Part shown: positions 36,955-57,165 of the stretch, one piece after another | How the letters are laid out: the number at the start of each line of letters is the position of its first letter | Position numbering within the stretch: position 1 is the first letter of the stretch | Source: Haliotis asinina | Taxonomy: Eukaryota; Mollusca; Gastropoda; Lepetellida; Haliotidae | DNA length: 64,000 nt | Direction: 5' to 3' | Assembly (NCBI RefSeq): GCF_037392515.1 | Contig: NC_090282.1 | Span: forward strand, 33,965,054 to 34,029,053 | Program-made: the position numbers and the translations under genes | Notes under the pieces: model-generated | The model's input: only the letters and a program-made list of their open reading frames with translations | What the model was told of the DNA's origin: nothing | Databases searched by the model: none

Positions 36955-38269
36955 CTAACCGTTTGCTCGTATGTGTAGCAATGGGATTCTAGGGTGTGTG
37001 CATTTTGAGGATGTGTATGTGCTTTTTTGTACATCCCTTCAGTGTATTGCTGACGCACGAAATGTAACATTATGTCGGTTCAAATCCAACCTGTCTTTGG
37101 TTTTGTCTTTTAACACTCAAGAAATGCAAAGAATATCATGAAACTAACACGAAATACAAAGTAAAATACTGCAACATATTATGGTGTGATGTCAGCATAT
37201 TATGCTTCCAATAGATGACATGAGGTGAAAAATAACGTGTCAAATTCATGACAACACATTATCTCCTGTGTGCGCCCTAGTTATGCCCTGCATAGCTTTC
37301 ATAATGAAATAATTGGAATCCCACATTGCGAATAACGGAGCTGTTGAGTTAAGAAATTCTTCTGTTACCATGGGCGAGTTAGTATGGTGACGATAAACAT
37401 TTAACAATGTGCGGCTGTAAGATTTCATGACGAGTGTTTTATAGTTTAATGTGGCACCAGTTCTACCCGTGCGTAATGGGTCCGCCCACACCATTACTCC
37501 TCTCAATTATGTAGTTGGTGGGAACACATCCAAAGCGACACCGGACGCTGTAGCTCTCTCTCTGATCCGAAATCGTTTATCGTTCGTTTGCACGCGTGAC
37601 ACCACATTACTTGCGTAAACCACTTCGCTATCCTGGACTTGCTACTGCCATGAAGTGTAAAGCACACAAGAAATCGTAACGAAGTTAGGTAAATTATGAA
37701 AGTGTATATAATTATTATATATTCGAGGAGTGTATATATGTCATTGATCAAACTTTAAATAGTTGAAAATTGACAACAGTAGTATTTCATAACAAAACAA
37801 AGATTAACGCTGTAGTCCTCACGAATGTTCGTAATCGTGTACCTGTTGTTGAATATCTTGAATATTTTCACAGATAACTGAATTCCATACAGCATGAAGG
37901 AAAAAGTTAAAAAACAATTCAGATATATTCGGTTTGTCAATATATTTTTAATCACAAATTTAAAGAAACAACAACACATTCTGTTTCAGATATTCAGTAA
38001 GTGTTGATCATACCTTGTGACTATTTTCACTCACAGTGTCTGTTTGATAAGAGCTCAAGTATTGCGAAATGTGGACTCAAGTGATAGGAACCTTCAGCGA
38101 AAAATATCCACGAGAATTCCAAGGTTGTTGAACAGTAACATAAACGTATTTCGCAATTCAATTATTCAGTGGCGTTATGTACATAGAAAGTCTGAGGACT
38201 TTTGAAACATGTCAGAGAAGTTTTTGAATAATCAGCAAATAGCTTTGAGCCTTTCCATTTCATCCTACA
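36591..38269. promoter_or_regulatory. Upstream region of gene C, duplicated at 55.5-56.5 kb
   Basis: No TATA box is obvious. Ordered blocks of 36597-37600 recur at about 55521-56460 in the same orientation: CGAAAGCAGAAACAGAAACG against CGAAAGCTGAAACGGAAACG, a GT microsatellite followed by AACCG, AACAATGTGCGGCTG, and ACACATCC followed by GCGACA. The copied DNA therefore includes the likely promoter. The function of individual blocks is unknown. Confidence 0.55.
36884..36951. repeat. (GTTT)n(GT)n microsatellite
   Basis: Five GTTT units followed by about 24 GT units upstream of gene C. A shorter diverged counterpart lies at 55838-55894 in the duplicated region. Confidence 0.93.
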
Positions 38270-46529
<8,260 letters not shown>

Positions 46530-47309
46530 TTTTGACTATATTGTTTCATATTTTCGTGTCCTTATTTTGATGATTTAGTCTCTGTGCACTTAACGCTTAG
46601 ATAAGTTGAGTCAGTGACTGTTGGCGTGACCTAGAATTCTAGTTATGTCTATCTATATGTCACCCTGACACTGCTGTTCAAACACGGGTTCACAGTGATA
46701 AACCAACAGTTACGCGGCGTCAAAGCACAGGTACCACAATATACCTCACGTTTCAAAAACTGATATTTATTCTTTCTCTCACTCCACTCAGGATCCCCCT
46801 ATGGGACCTGCAACTAAAACATTGAAACGTAATCAGTTTCTTGAATGAAATACGTTCACTTTGTAATAACTCATCTATACAGTTTCAACATTCTTTCAAA
46901 TGAAATTGTAATGAAATTGCTTTCCTCGTATACAGTTCTTCATAAAGTCTTCCAAGGCATACAGCTGAAATGTATTATGCTACTTCGACTAAAAAGATTT
47001 ATCGCCTCCATGTATGCTTTTCTAATAATGAAGTAGAAAATGGGTCCAGGGTGTATCAACTATGTAGGTCTGGCTTAATGCCTACGTTGACAAGGATCAT
47101 GAATTTGTGTCAACTCCCTCTCTACCGGACGTCAGCGGGTGGAAAGTCTTTTAAATAGCGGAATGTCTTCTGGAAGCTGCAACATAATTTAGTTTCATTG
47201 TGTACAAAAGCACTTCTTTAACCTCAAACTTTGTTGCATGGTGGTGGGTCAAGATGAAACGTAAAATAGACTTCGGAAGGGTGGTCCTGTGTGATATCCT
47301 GCGTGTAGC

Positions 47310-47410
47310 TATGTAGGTTGGTTTGCTGTTTAACACCGCACTCATATTTCAGTATATAACGGCGCCCTTTGTATGATCGAGCCAAGACAAGAGTGTTCTA
47401 TAGCAGGTCT
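47310..47410 (+). mobile_element. Degraded SINE fragment
   Basis: Contains GTTTAACACCGCACTCA, then CAGTATATAACGGCG, a decayed version of the start of the GTGAGTGAG-type SINE. Confidence 0.45.
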
Positions 47411-48565
47411 GTACTATGTGAACTAATATATTAGTGTTTAGACATCAACAGGCGGACATGAGGTTTGATTCAGTTTCTCTCTCTCCCAACCAGGGTAACA
47501 ATGGGTATGGGTTTGTGTTTTCTCGAGAGTAGTCTCCCTTTCTATGAAAAGCGGATTATTCCCATGCTACCTTGATGTCAATATGGTCCCTTGCACTTCA
47601 CACACTCCCCAGAATACAGACCTACTTTTCTTATTCATCTATTTTGTTATTCATTATTCAAATCATGTTTATACCCCGCTGTCGCCACTTTTCGACCTTT
47701 TCTTTTGCATTTTGTTACGGATGAAAGGTTGGAGTGACGCAAGGTAGAGGAAATCCCTCAAAACCCGCAAAATATAACACTGACAAGTCTAACATATTCA
47801 ATATTATGTACTGACCAAAGACCAAGATACAATGATTCACAACAGAGGTTTCTAGTACGATGCAACTGAGTCAAATTAAAAGTAATGAGTCACAGATATA
47901 ATACACACTCACCAAACTCTTGGTTTTCTGTGAGAAAAAGTTATTGTAAATGTTGCGCTGCAAGCATTCTTGAATGTAGGTCAACGTTGGCGAAGAGGCA
48001 GACAGATTTAGATGATGACACAACTCCTGTATTACTCTGAGTGTAATTCCGTGTGTGTGTGTCCCCTCAACACAACAACCAACCTTATATATACACAGTC
48101 ACTGATTCTTGAGCATTCCGGGGAAGTATGGAACCTTTGTGATCGGGCTCGTGTTTACCAACAGTCAAAACACACACCCCAGGGAGACAACTCTAAAGCG
48201 CTGCCTTAAAGGCGTGCCGCTAAAACACTATTACCGTGTTACGAAATGTGACCCATAACAACTGTCACTCAAAGGTCTGCTGTGACCCAGTAATAACTAT
48301 CACTTAATCAATACACTCTACAAAATACACTCTCGTAATAATTTCCTAAACAAATTATTCGTGTAAATCAGTACACAACAATTTTATAGCCAAATACAAA
48401 AACCAAATTACTTTTGCTGACATAGCTATTTTGTCATTACTTAAATATGTTATAAAATATTTGTAAGAATGCTAAAATTATGAGCTGAGTCATTTCCCTA
48501 TAACACTGAAATATACATTTTATGAAAAGTTTGAAATACTCTTTTTGAGGAAAATATAGCTGTCC

Positions 48566-50037
48566 AGGGCCCGCTTGCACAGAACAATCATAGTTACTAT
48601 CAATCTTAGGTCCCTACAATCAACTTTACAATCACTGTACAATTGCCCGAATCCACTTGCACAAAGACGATCTTAAGACATGGATTTAAGTTCGCAATCT
48701 TAACTAAGATCGCACTCTTCAACGTTGGGGGTAGAAATTTCTTAAACTCGACTCCTATCTACATTTGTCTTCAAGTCCGCATAGCATGCATCGCAAATAA
48801 AACGTGGAACTGGTTACTGCACGCAACTCACATTCCTTCCTTAATCGCACCTTGCAGATTTTTCATCAAAACAAAACAAAAAAAAAACCCCAAACCCACA
48901 CATCTTTGATGGAAATTATAACGTTGAAGAAGGAAATGATAACGTGGAAGGTAACATATATAATCACTCGTACCCTGTGGGTTATTCTCTAACGTTTCTA
49001 GATTGAATTTCTAATTTGATTCATGGACTAAAAATGTGATATTGCAACCGCAGAAATATCATGCTTTATGAAAATATTGAAATACAAACGAACTGAAATT
49101 AAAAGATAACACAAAAATAAAATTTCCATATGATATAACACCAAAATGTAGCATGATTTGTCAATGATTGTCTGTTAAACATAGTTTGGCATGTGGTCGG
49201 TGTTATTTGGAGTAAAATCCCAAATATATCCCACAAGCATTAGATTTGTAAAGATATGAAAGTGTGACAAGACTGTGTGAGTGTTGTGAAAAATGCATGA
49301 CAGGGAAATATGAAAACGTTATTATTTCGTGTGTGTCGTATGTGTTGTTAAAATGCTCATCCACATTATGTTAATTTCTTTTTGCTATCTTGTGTATAAC
49401 TATTTTTTCGTTTTTTTTTGTTGTTGTTGTTTTTGGGTTGTTTTTTTTTAAAAACGTTTCACGCAAATTTCATATACCTCAGCAAGTGTATTTAAAATGC
49501 AACGGCATAATATGCAAAGGGAAAGCAGTCCCATTTTGCGTAAAAACTAAGATTAGCTGCCCTTCAGTTATTGAAAAGGTCATGGCCACCGATAATTGGA
49601 TGCAGACACCTTTTGTTACTATCCTTTCCTTGAGTATCACCAAGGTATGGTGTTAATATTTTCCAACACTGAATTGGGTGAGAATTGTACTTTATGATAT
49701 CGACTCGATAATGATTTGGTTCAGTAAACCGCAAATAACGATATTACTGACGTTAAATTGATGTTGCATTCTCCGTGTTGTTGAAGTGTTGAGGCGAATC
49801 ATACATTTTTGTGCAATATAAAAGCAATCTTCAAACGTAAAGCTAATTATTTGCGTGAAACTGGCACCAACTTGAACGCCATTTTGACTACAAGGATCTT
49901 AGCTCCTTATAACTGGTTCCGACCGAATCGCTTTGTGCAAGTGGGTGGCGATTATAGCCGAAGTCTAAGATCGCAATCTGAAGGATTTACAATAATTGTA
50001 GCTCTAAGATCGGTTTGTGCAAGTGGGCTCAGAAATT
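48566..50037. mobile_element. Non-autonomous TIR element with 9-bp target duplication
   Basis: Inverted ends: CCCGCTTGCACAGAACAATC at the left (from 48570) and GATCGGTTTGTGCAAGTGGG at the right (50009-50028). A second inverted pair lies inside: CCACTTGCACAAAGACGATC (near 48654) and AATCGCTTTGTGCAAGTGGG (near 49926). The direct repeat TAGCTGTCC flanks the unit at 48557-48565 and 50038-50046. No transposase frame is visible. The 9-bp duplication would suit a Mutator-like family, but the family was not established. Confidence 0.7.
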
Positions 50038-50854
50038 TAGCTGTCCAAGACGTCTTGTACACTCGTTCGTCCAGTTGCGCCTACATTTCATTTCGGACCT
50101 GGGTACACCCATGAATCTGATATGTATTGTGTTATGATTGCCAGCCTATCCTACACCAATCCTTCATATTTCCAGACAAGCGTTCCATTAACTTGGAGGA
50201 GGCACTTCGAAAACATGTTCCAGTTGTTTCATTGCTGGCGATTTTGTTTTGTAAAACGACCCAGACCACGACAACTTGCATGTCCCTTTTATATGTGAGA
50301 CAATGGCGCTACATATTTGTAAACGTTAGACAAGTATACAGTTGTTCCTTTTCAAGAGTTGGTTTCTTTTTCTATATATTTTCTGAATGTTTGTTTAGTA
50401 TATTTGTAGAAAAATATCAGAGACTTGGTATTAGTTTTGCTTCAATTTGATGCATATTTGAAATGAAACATTTTACCAAATACTATATTGAACACTTATG
50501 TTGCGCCACATTTTGATGCTCAATGCAGTGGCGTTGCTGTCCTGTTTTCTTTGATCCCACGTATGTGACACAGCATATCATGTGATGAAGGCTTATGTTG
50601 TGTTTGGGCGATGTGCACATGTACATAATACTATGCTGAGAACAAATATTCCCCAAAACGTTCAATAACTTCGTGGTTTCTGTTGATTTCCAATATGTTT
50701 TGCTTTCATGTTGGTATCCCGGCCATGTTTTAGTGGGCAGTCCCAATCGGGATTGTTTTGATCGTTTGACGCCATGTTTTCTTAACAGCTGATTGATCTG
50801 TTTGGGTTTAAATGCTCTTTCATACTGTTACTGTCAAAATCTTTCTCCCACTGC

Positions 50855-51480
50855 AGGCACCCGTAGCGAGCCACCTCCTCGTGGTGGGTACTGGGTAACG
50901 CTAAGAACTCGCCATCCCCCGTTGTGGACCCAGTGGAATATTTGGTCCACCAACCCGTTTGCAGCCGCTTGCGGTCCTGTGTCGGTGTAGGAAGGGATCC
51001 TGGTTATTTAGGGCAACAGGAGCCTGTAACCCTGTTCCTCTAACCTTTGGCCCTGACCTCACCTAGATAGGTGGTTGAATGGGCCCTGTGCATGTGCATG
51101 GATTTTTATATAACTGCACACTATTTTATTTGGAATTGTTGAAATTATGGACTTGAGGCCCACTGTTGATGAACATCATTTGATTTTGAAATATATTCAC
51201 ATGGACCTTGACTAGAGTCTCATGCCTAAAAGGCGATGGCTCATGAGCCAGTCCGGTGGTACATTATCTGTGATGTTACTACTTGAGTATCCTCTCTTGG
51301 TATCCTTGATGCCGCCTGTTGGATGCCCTTGTTGACACTCCGTGGTGGGAGGCAGGAGGGTGTAAAAAATCCCCAAAACACTATACAACATGTATAATGG
51401 CTGTCATATAGATGACTCTGATGATGAGGAAGACACAATAACTATATTGTATTATTCAGAACGTGATGCCTGACCCCGAT
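50855..51480 (+). mobile_element. Possible LINE 5' region
   Basis: A G+C-richer block (GAGCCACCTCCTCGTGGTGG, CCCCGTTGTGGACCCAGTGG, AAGGGATCCTGG) runs into a short acidic frame (DDSDDEEDTI) near 51405-51440, as in some non-LTR retrotransposon 5' regions and ORF1 starts. I recall this sequence type as repetitive in molluscs but cannot name the family. It ends abruptly near 51480. Confidence 0.4.
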
Positions 51481-51679
51481 TCATTACTGCAGATTCTAGT
51501 GAGAAAAATTAACTTCTTGTTCTGCTTTTCTGGTAGAGAAAGCGGTCCAAGGTATTGCTGGAACCGTCATAAATATGACCAAAACCAAATATGGCTCCGT
51601 TTTAATAGAATGCGTGAAGAGAGAGCAAGCAGCTAATCATTTGCAAATTTCCTGATAAATGTTATCCCCACTTAACACT

Positions 51680-51780
51680 GGGCCTAGATTTTCGAAGCTC
51701 TCTTAGCGCTAAGATAGTCTTAAGTGTCATACATTAACATTAACTTACGACTATCTTACCCTAAGAGAGCTTCTAGGCCC
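51680..51780. mobile_element. Fold-back MITE, 101 bp
   Basis: The arms GGGCCTAGA and CTCTCTTAGCGCTAAGATAG are mirrored by CTATCTTACCCTAAGAGAG and TCTAGGCCC. It is the uninterrupted relative of the split element at 26792-27176. Confidence 0.8.
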
Positions 51781-52526
51781 TGAATATGATGGTCAACGAT
51801 CGATAGTCAGTACTTCTGAAAAAAAGAAGTAGACAGTTCATTTGGGGTTGAAATATTTATTGATTTATTGAACTTTTTTCAAAGACGCCAGTTTCGTGTT
51901 TCATAATGTCCTCATGATTATGTTCAGGATAATATGCGAATTTACAGAGAAACCTGTCGGTATGTGGCTGTAGATTTCAATTATAAAAAAGACTGGACGT
52001 TGTTCTTATGTTGTCTTAAACTCAACAAAACAGTTTTACGTGCGTTAGTAACGTTTACGAAAATTGCGAGACAGAGCATTGTGGAACAGCACTTAACATT
52101 TCAGTCAGTCGTTAGCCTGCTACAATCACGATTCGTAAGGGACAACCGTACACAGACGGAACATGCTACCCCGACGTCCTTGTTAGCCAAGCATTGTCAA
52201 ATAGTCACATAATTCAAAACGCTGTTGGTGTCAAAAGCGGCAGGGCTGGACCAGTTATTGTCACTAGACGTTTCACTTGGAGTGTGGCTCATCGAATATG
52301 GGTTGTCTTGAGACTACATACGGAATGACTCGACATTAATGAGTCAGACATACATATGACACCTTTTCGATTGCCCTCTACTTTTTAATAATACTGGACA
52401 CATAATGATTAACGATTGCTAATAGTTAATTCAATCCTTGTGCACATGACGTAATGGTGGATCCCAAAGAAAACTGATAAAATCTACGTTGTATTGCAAA
52501 GTCTGCATGCTGCAAATATCACGTAC

Positions 52527-52655
52527 CTCCTAGAAGGCGAACAGAATCAGCATGACATGGCATGTAGTTTCTCTCCACATTAGAAGTGATTAACGTCAAA
52601 TCTCATGTTTCGTAGGCGCATCGCAATGAATAAGAGTATATTGCACGTCAAGTTG
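52527..52655 (-). pseudogene. Pseudogene F: CUB3 e2 remnant
   Basis: 129 nt. It reads NLTCN then NMRFDV in one frame and NVERNYMPCHADSVRLLGG in another, matching NRTCH, NMRLDV and the YPQCDNDSVHLIAG segment of gene C. The GTACGT donor is kept. Confidence 0.82.
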
Positions 52656-53229
52656 CTGAAAAACATGGTCATTCAAATTTGAAGTACACACAACATATAT
52701 AAAGTAACCGAGTGAGTGATTACGTGGTTGGGCTTCATGCTTCGGTGCTTCTTAGGACAACATTCCGGCTTTATCTTAAACACCAATTTGAATTCAACGC
52801 TTCAGCAAGTTTCACAGCATCTGATCATAAGAAAAGCATCTGCTCATGTCGTGATAACGTACCAACAATCTGTATAACGTTTACTGTGATAATTTGTTCC
52901 CACTGGGGATACTGTGCACTAAGTCAAGAAAGTCTGTAACAAACTGTAAGTCGGCTTCCGTTTTCGAACACCATGAAGGCATTTGTGTCCTCAAAACACA
53001 TACCAAATGTGATTTCTCCAAATGTTACGGTTTCTGAGAAATTCTGCCCCCATCATCTCGGACGGAAGGAGCTCAAATCTATATTCCCTGACTATGTGGC
53101 GGGGAATGACAATACATTTCCTTTCAGCCGGGGAATAAGCCTTTCTGAATCTAGTCTCGTGTAAAAATAACGAACAAGGTTTCATAGCACCGTCGTCATT
53201 TCATGTGAAAGTGGCATGCTTCAACCTAC

Positions 53230-53310
53230 CTGCCATAGGAACTGGAGTATCCAAGTGGTAAAATGTAGAATGGGTGTTATATACTGTATGTTCCCTGTCG
53301 CAGTCGCCCT
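53230..53310 (-). pseudogene. Pseudogene F: CUB3 e1 remnant
   Basis: GDCDREHTVYNT matches gene C GDCDREHMIYNT. After a one-base loss the second half (FYILPLGYSSSYG) continues in another frame. The acceptor dinucleotide is GG. The intron sequence upstream of it still matches gene C. Confidence 0.84.
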
Positions 53311-53984
53311 CCGACACAAAGGCATAAAAATGCAAGATCTATGGATGTCATCTTCTTTATTTGGAATAACACGACGTTTCGTATGCTTGCTCCTTTATCA
53401 GGTGAATGGTAGGGAGTATCACCAGGATGTATGCCCTTCAAAGGTTTGAACAAGGACACGTTCCTACAACAATGATAGTCACTTCCGTTTATTAGTAAAG
53501 AAGAATGTCAAGATACATAAAACTTACAGTTACCAAGTCTAATTTTGTGAAGATTGTTTTGCATAGTTAAGCAGACGCAAATCCCAGGCCTGATAAGATT
53601 CTGATACTCTTGGTTCTAATCTCATATTTGCATCCACATTATTGTTTGAATTGTCAACACAAAAGGTGTATACGACTTGTATCATTGGCTTCCATGCTGA
53701 AATTTTCAATCCAACGTTTGTATCTATTGGCTATAATGTATAGCTTGACGATGTTGTAACCAAATTAGTTATCTCAAAATACAACCTGTCATATTGTTAC
53801 TTTTTAATTGCAGAAGATATTATGTATCTTTAATACAATGTATCTTTTTGTAAATTTATTGCTTTCTAAACAGAATTGTTGCATAAAATCGTATGTGTTT
53901 TGTAAACAGATAAATATTTTATATAGTTTATAATGTTTAGTTTAGATTATGAACTAGGATTGTTCGGGCTGTATCCTCAAAGGG

Positions 53985-54215
53985 GGTTTAAAAACTGCAG
54001 AAATATTGTCCTCCTGAGAGGGCACGAAAGTCCCAAAATATTTAAAGTCAATTTACACTGACTACATTTTTAACCAAACTATACAAGTCATTTTAATTTA
54101 TGACAGGTTTGTCGGACACTGCTAATAGCTGAAAGGGTGGTGTAAATCCAATATGGGTCCATGCCGGAAGTAAATGTAATGAGTCCTTAGTATGGTGATC
54201 TACCTTCAGTTTTTG
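53985..54215. repeat. GTGAGTGAG-family interspersed repeat, copy d
   Basis: A diverged copy with GAGGGCACGAAAGTCCC, GGTGTAAATCCAATATGGG and TATGGTGATCTACC blocks. It lies next to the SINE-like repeat that follows. Confidence 0.6.
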
Positions 54216-54221
54216 GCACTC

Positions 54222-54385
54222 GATGGAGTGAGGGAGGGAGTGACAGAGTATGGTTTTAGGAATATTCCAGCAATATTACTTCTATTGATACCAGAAATAG
54301 GCTTCACACATTACACCAATGCGGGGATTGGAACCCAAGTTTTCGGAGTGACGCTTGAACTACTAGGCTACCCCACCGCCCCGTA
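54222..54385 (+). mobile_element. SINE-like repeat with tRNA-type end
   Basis: Starts GGAGTGAGGGAGGGAGTGA and contains GAATATTCCAGCAATATTAC, GGGCTTCACACATT-like and GGAACCCAAGTTTTCGG blocks, ending CTACCCCACCGCCCC. The GGATTGGAACCC segment resembles a tRNA B box. Confidence 0.6.
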
Positions 54386-54443
54386 TATTCAGTTGTTATG
54401 GTAAGAAATATGAAAATATAACTAACTATCGTGTTCGATATAC

Positions 54444-54581
54444 CTGGTCTTGGAGCATATTGCACCCGCAAACCAATGCTGGTCTTACTTCCATCGGTTG
54501 TCAGCATCAGCAACAGTAAATTCTTTGAACTGTGGAACACAGGCATCTGTGTTGAACAGTATTCGCCAAGGAATTGGTCAG
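54444..54581 (-). pseudogene. Pseudogene F: CUB2 e3 remnant, still open
   Basis: 138 nt, open throughout. It encodes ADQFLGEYCSTQMP and SSKNLLLLMLTTDGS, close to gene C ADQFLGQFCSTQMP. Acceptor and donor are intact. It is the best-preserved part of the pseudogene. Confidence 0.85.
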
Positions 54582-55459
54582 CTGAAATATAACATGGGTA
54601 GCTGTGTTTATTCATCATGTGGTCATATATTGTACCAAATGCAACAATGAGGTTTCTACTTGGGAATATGTCACACAATGCGTGCCTTTTCACCTTTTGG
54701 TACAAACAATGCTTTGCTTGTTTTTCACTCAAAGCGAAAAAGGTAATGCCAAACGGGTATAAAGCCAATGCAAACGGCTTTCATTTTATTGAAAACCACC
54801 AAAAGAATAGCTAACGTAACTTTGAAACAAGGAGAACGGGCGACCGTAAGGTTCGAAACGGGAGCCTCCCACACGCTCGTTCCAAGAAATCTTGGCTGAC
54901 ATCGCGTCAATAGACTTATGCAGCGACACCTTCAGACAGTAACCACTTCAGACATGCCACGATCAGGAAGACCTCGACTGTGGCAAGCCGTTTTCACTTT
55001 TTTTAAAAAAACAATACCGATATTTTCAATTGTTTTAAAGGTACCTTGAAGTAAAATGACGATATCTTGCACAGAATAGAAGACATCCCGAATTACGATA
55101 ATTACAGATATCTCCAATAAAATTCATATCTATATATATCGCGAATTGAATTGAGGATTTGTTGAATCATATATTCAATGATATTTTAAAAAGAATTGCT
55201 GATGTCTTGAACTGAATTAGATGTATCTTGGAATGAATTAAAGATATTTCTAAAATAGAAAACGTATTGAGAAATCACTGATATCTTCATTGTTTTAAAG
55301 ATATCCTGAATCGAATTGAAGACATCTAGTATTTAAATGGAGATGTCTTGAAAGGAATTAAAGATATCTCTAACATAAACAATTTCAAGATATCTTACAA
55401 TACCCACGAGGGAAGAAGCCTGTACATCATTTTGCTTGGACTCCGACGCGTATGCATAT

Positions 55460-55520
55460 CTGTATTTGTGGCTCGCAGACCTAGCAGGACAGCCACAAGC
55501 ACAACTTCAACCGTGTACAT
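55460..55520 (-). pseudogene. Pseudogene F: signal exon remnant
   Basis: Open from an ATG at 55518-55520: MYTVEVVLVAVLLGLRATNT, matching the gene C signal exon ending LLRATNT. It is two codons shorter, and the following bases are ATATGC instead of a GT donor. Confidence 0.82.
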
Positions 55521-56040
55521 GGTATGTGTCACTCACAGTTATAGCCATGGAAGGGCGACAATGCCGCTTCGTCAATGCAGATACTCAGTAGGCACAGATG
55601 TGGTAGTTTATCAGGTCAGTATTGTTTCTTATTTTGAATGCGATTATGCAGTGCTTTCATGTAACGAAAGCTGAAACGGAAACGATGGCCAATGATCGTA
55701 TGATTCATAGATACTGCAGTTTACCGATCAACCGCGACCGCCTCATGATATAACCTCGATATACAAGTACTAGAAGATGCTTGAGGTTTTTGACTTGTGC
55801 GTCCATCGTATGTATTTGAGTGTGTATAAATGTCTGTCTGTGTGTGTGTGTATGTATGTATGTATTAGTGCTTGTGCTTGTGCTTGTGTGTGTGTTTCCA
55901 ACCGCTTGTTTGTATGTGTTACTATGGGTTTGTGTCTGTTCGCTTGTGCGTACTTTTCGTGTGTGTCGCTTTGTACAACCACTTCATTGTTTTTTGTTTG
56001 TTTTTAATTATTTGTGGGAGGTGTCTTTATTTTTCTTTAT

Positions 56041-56140
56041 TTTATTGGGGGGGGGGGGGCGTGATTGTGTTTTGGGGGTATTTATTTCTTTAATTTTGGG
56101 GGGTTTTTTCGTGTGTGTGTGTGTGGGGGGGGGGGGTGCT
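56041..56140. repeat. G-rich runs and GT microsatellite
   Basis: Poly-G runs near 56046-56060 and 56124-56137 separated by T-rich sequence and a short GT run, in the decayed upstream copy of gene C. Confidence 0.85.
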
Positions 56141-56469
56141 GTCCTTTAATTCGCAGTTAAATTAATGCCTTTACTTAATTTGAGAAAATGTACTGTAATA
56201 CTTGCTGTCGTGCGCGAGCTAGTATGGTCATTATAAACGTTGAACAATGTGCGGCTGGCTGTAAGGTTTCTTCACACTAGCATTAACTGGGTTTTAGGTG
56301 TCACCAGATCTGTTCTACCTGTGCGTGAGGTAGTCGGGCACATCTTTACGGTCCTTCTAGTACACTGTTGGTTAGGAGCACATCCATGGCGACATCAAAC
56401 GCTGGAAGCTCTCACTCTGACTCTGACTCAAGTTTAGGGATCGAGCCCACCTGTAACCGGGTGTAAAAA

Positions 56470-57165
56470 GCTTGGAGTCAGCATTGTGTGCAGACACTCT
56501 AACAACCCCTAGTGTACAGTACACAACCCTGCGGACTTAAAAGAACCCACGAATCCGTTGGCATATGGCCGGATGGTGGCCACATGAACAGGTGCAAACA
56601 CCTAGTTGCGGATAAAGCAACGCGCAGTAAACTTGGAAAATGACTTAAAGTGACTATGTGTCCCAGTCCACCCAGCTGTATATTGGGTACCCCCTGAGGA
56701 TGAGAGAGCCACAATAAACTCGGTGCGTCCAGCGGCAGCAAGAGCTCTATACTAACCAGGAAGTTGAGATTGATAATATGAAGTGACGTAGAGAGTGTCA
56801 TCCAATGATCGACGGACACATATATCATATATGCAGGATGAGAGAGCCACAATAAACTCGGTGCGTCCAGCGGCAGCAAGAGCTCTATACTAACCAGGAA
56901 GTTGAGATTGATAATATGAAGTGACGTAGAGAGTGTCATCAAATGATCGACGGACACATATATCATATATGCAGGATGAGAGAGCCACAATAAACTCGGT
57001 GCGTCCAGCGGCAGCAAGAGCTCTATACTAACCAGGAAGTTGAGATTGATAATATGAAGTGACGTAGAGAGTGTCATCCAATGATCGACGGACACATATA
57101 TCATATATGCACATCCATGTTGCATGGATATGTGCGCTATATAAATATCCTAAATAATAATAATG
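56470..57165 (+). mobile_element. SINE-like element with triplicated 138-bp module and AAT tail
   Basis: The 5' part (56470-56696) includes GTGTACAGTACACAACCC and CAGTCCACCCAGCTGTATAT. It is followed by three tandem 138-bp copies (56697-56834, 56835-56972, 56973-57110), nearly identical (copy 2 has CATCAAATG for CATCCAATG). The 3' end is GTGCGCTATATAAATATCC, then AATAATAATAAT, a typical SINE tail. The 46-codon periodicity opens a 208-codon minus-strand frame, which is an artefact. Confidence 0.7.

Larger units (their letters stand above)
46530..52339. other. Intergenic between gene B start and pseudogene F
   Basis: No host gene recognised. Contents: a degraded SINE at about 47310-47410, a TIR element at 48566-50037, a LINE 5' fragment at about 50855-51480 and a fold-back MITE at 51680-51780. 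A frame of 92 codons at 51934-52212 has no recognised domain. Confidence 0.55.
52340..56460 (-). pseudogene. Pseudogene F: broken partial copy of gene C with its upstream region
   Basis: Four exon remnants in the same order as gene C: signal exon (55460-55520), CUB2 e3 (54444-54581), CUB3 e1 (53230-53310) and CUB3 e2 (52527-52655). Flanking intron and upstream sequence also match gene C (52340-54600 with about 27580-29680; 55440-56460 with about 36510-37600). The copies of CUB1, CUB2 e1 and CUB2 e2 are missing between 54600 and 55440, and nothing follows CUB3 e2. Defects: the signal exon donor GT is replaced by AT; the CUB3 e1 acceptor AG is GG and the exon is one base short (81 against 82 nt); CUB3 e2 is seven bases longer than in gene C, with a net one-base shift after the MRFDV segment that brings a stop. 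It cannot encode a CUB protein like its parent. Confidence 0.85.

Noticed and set aside
56499-57125. 208-codon minus-strand open frame with 46-residue repeats
   Set aside because: It is produced by the 138-bp tandem module, whose length is a multiple of three. It has no other coding evidence.
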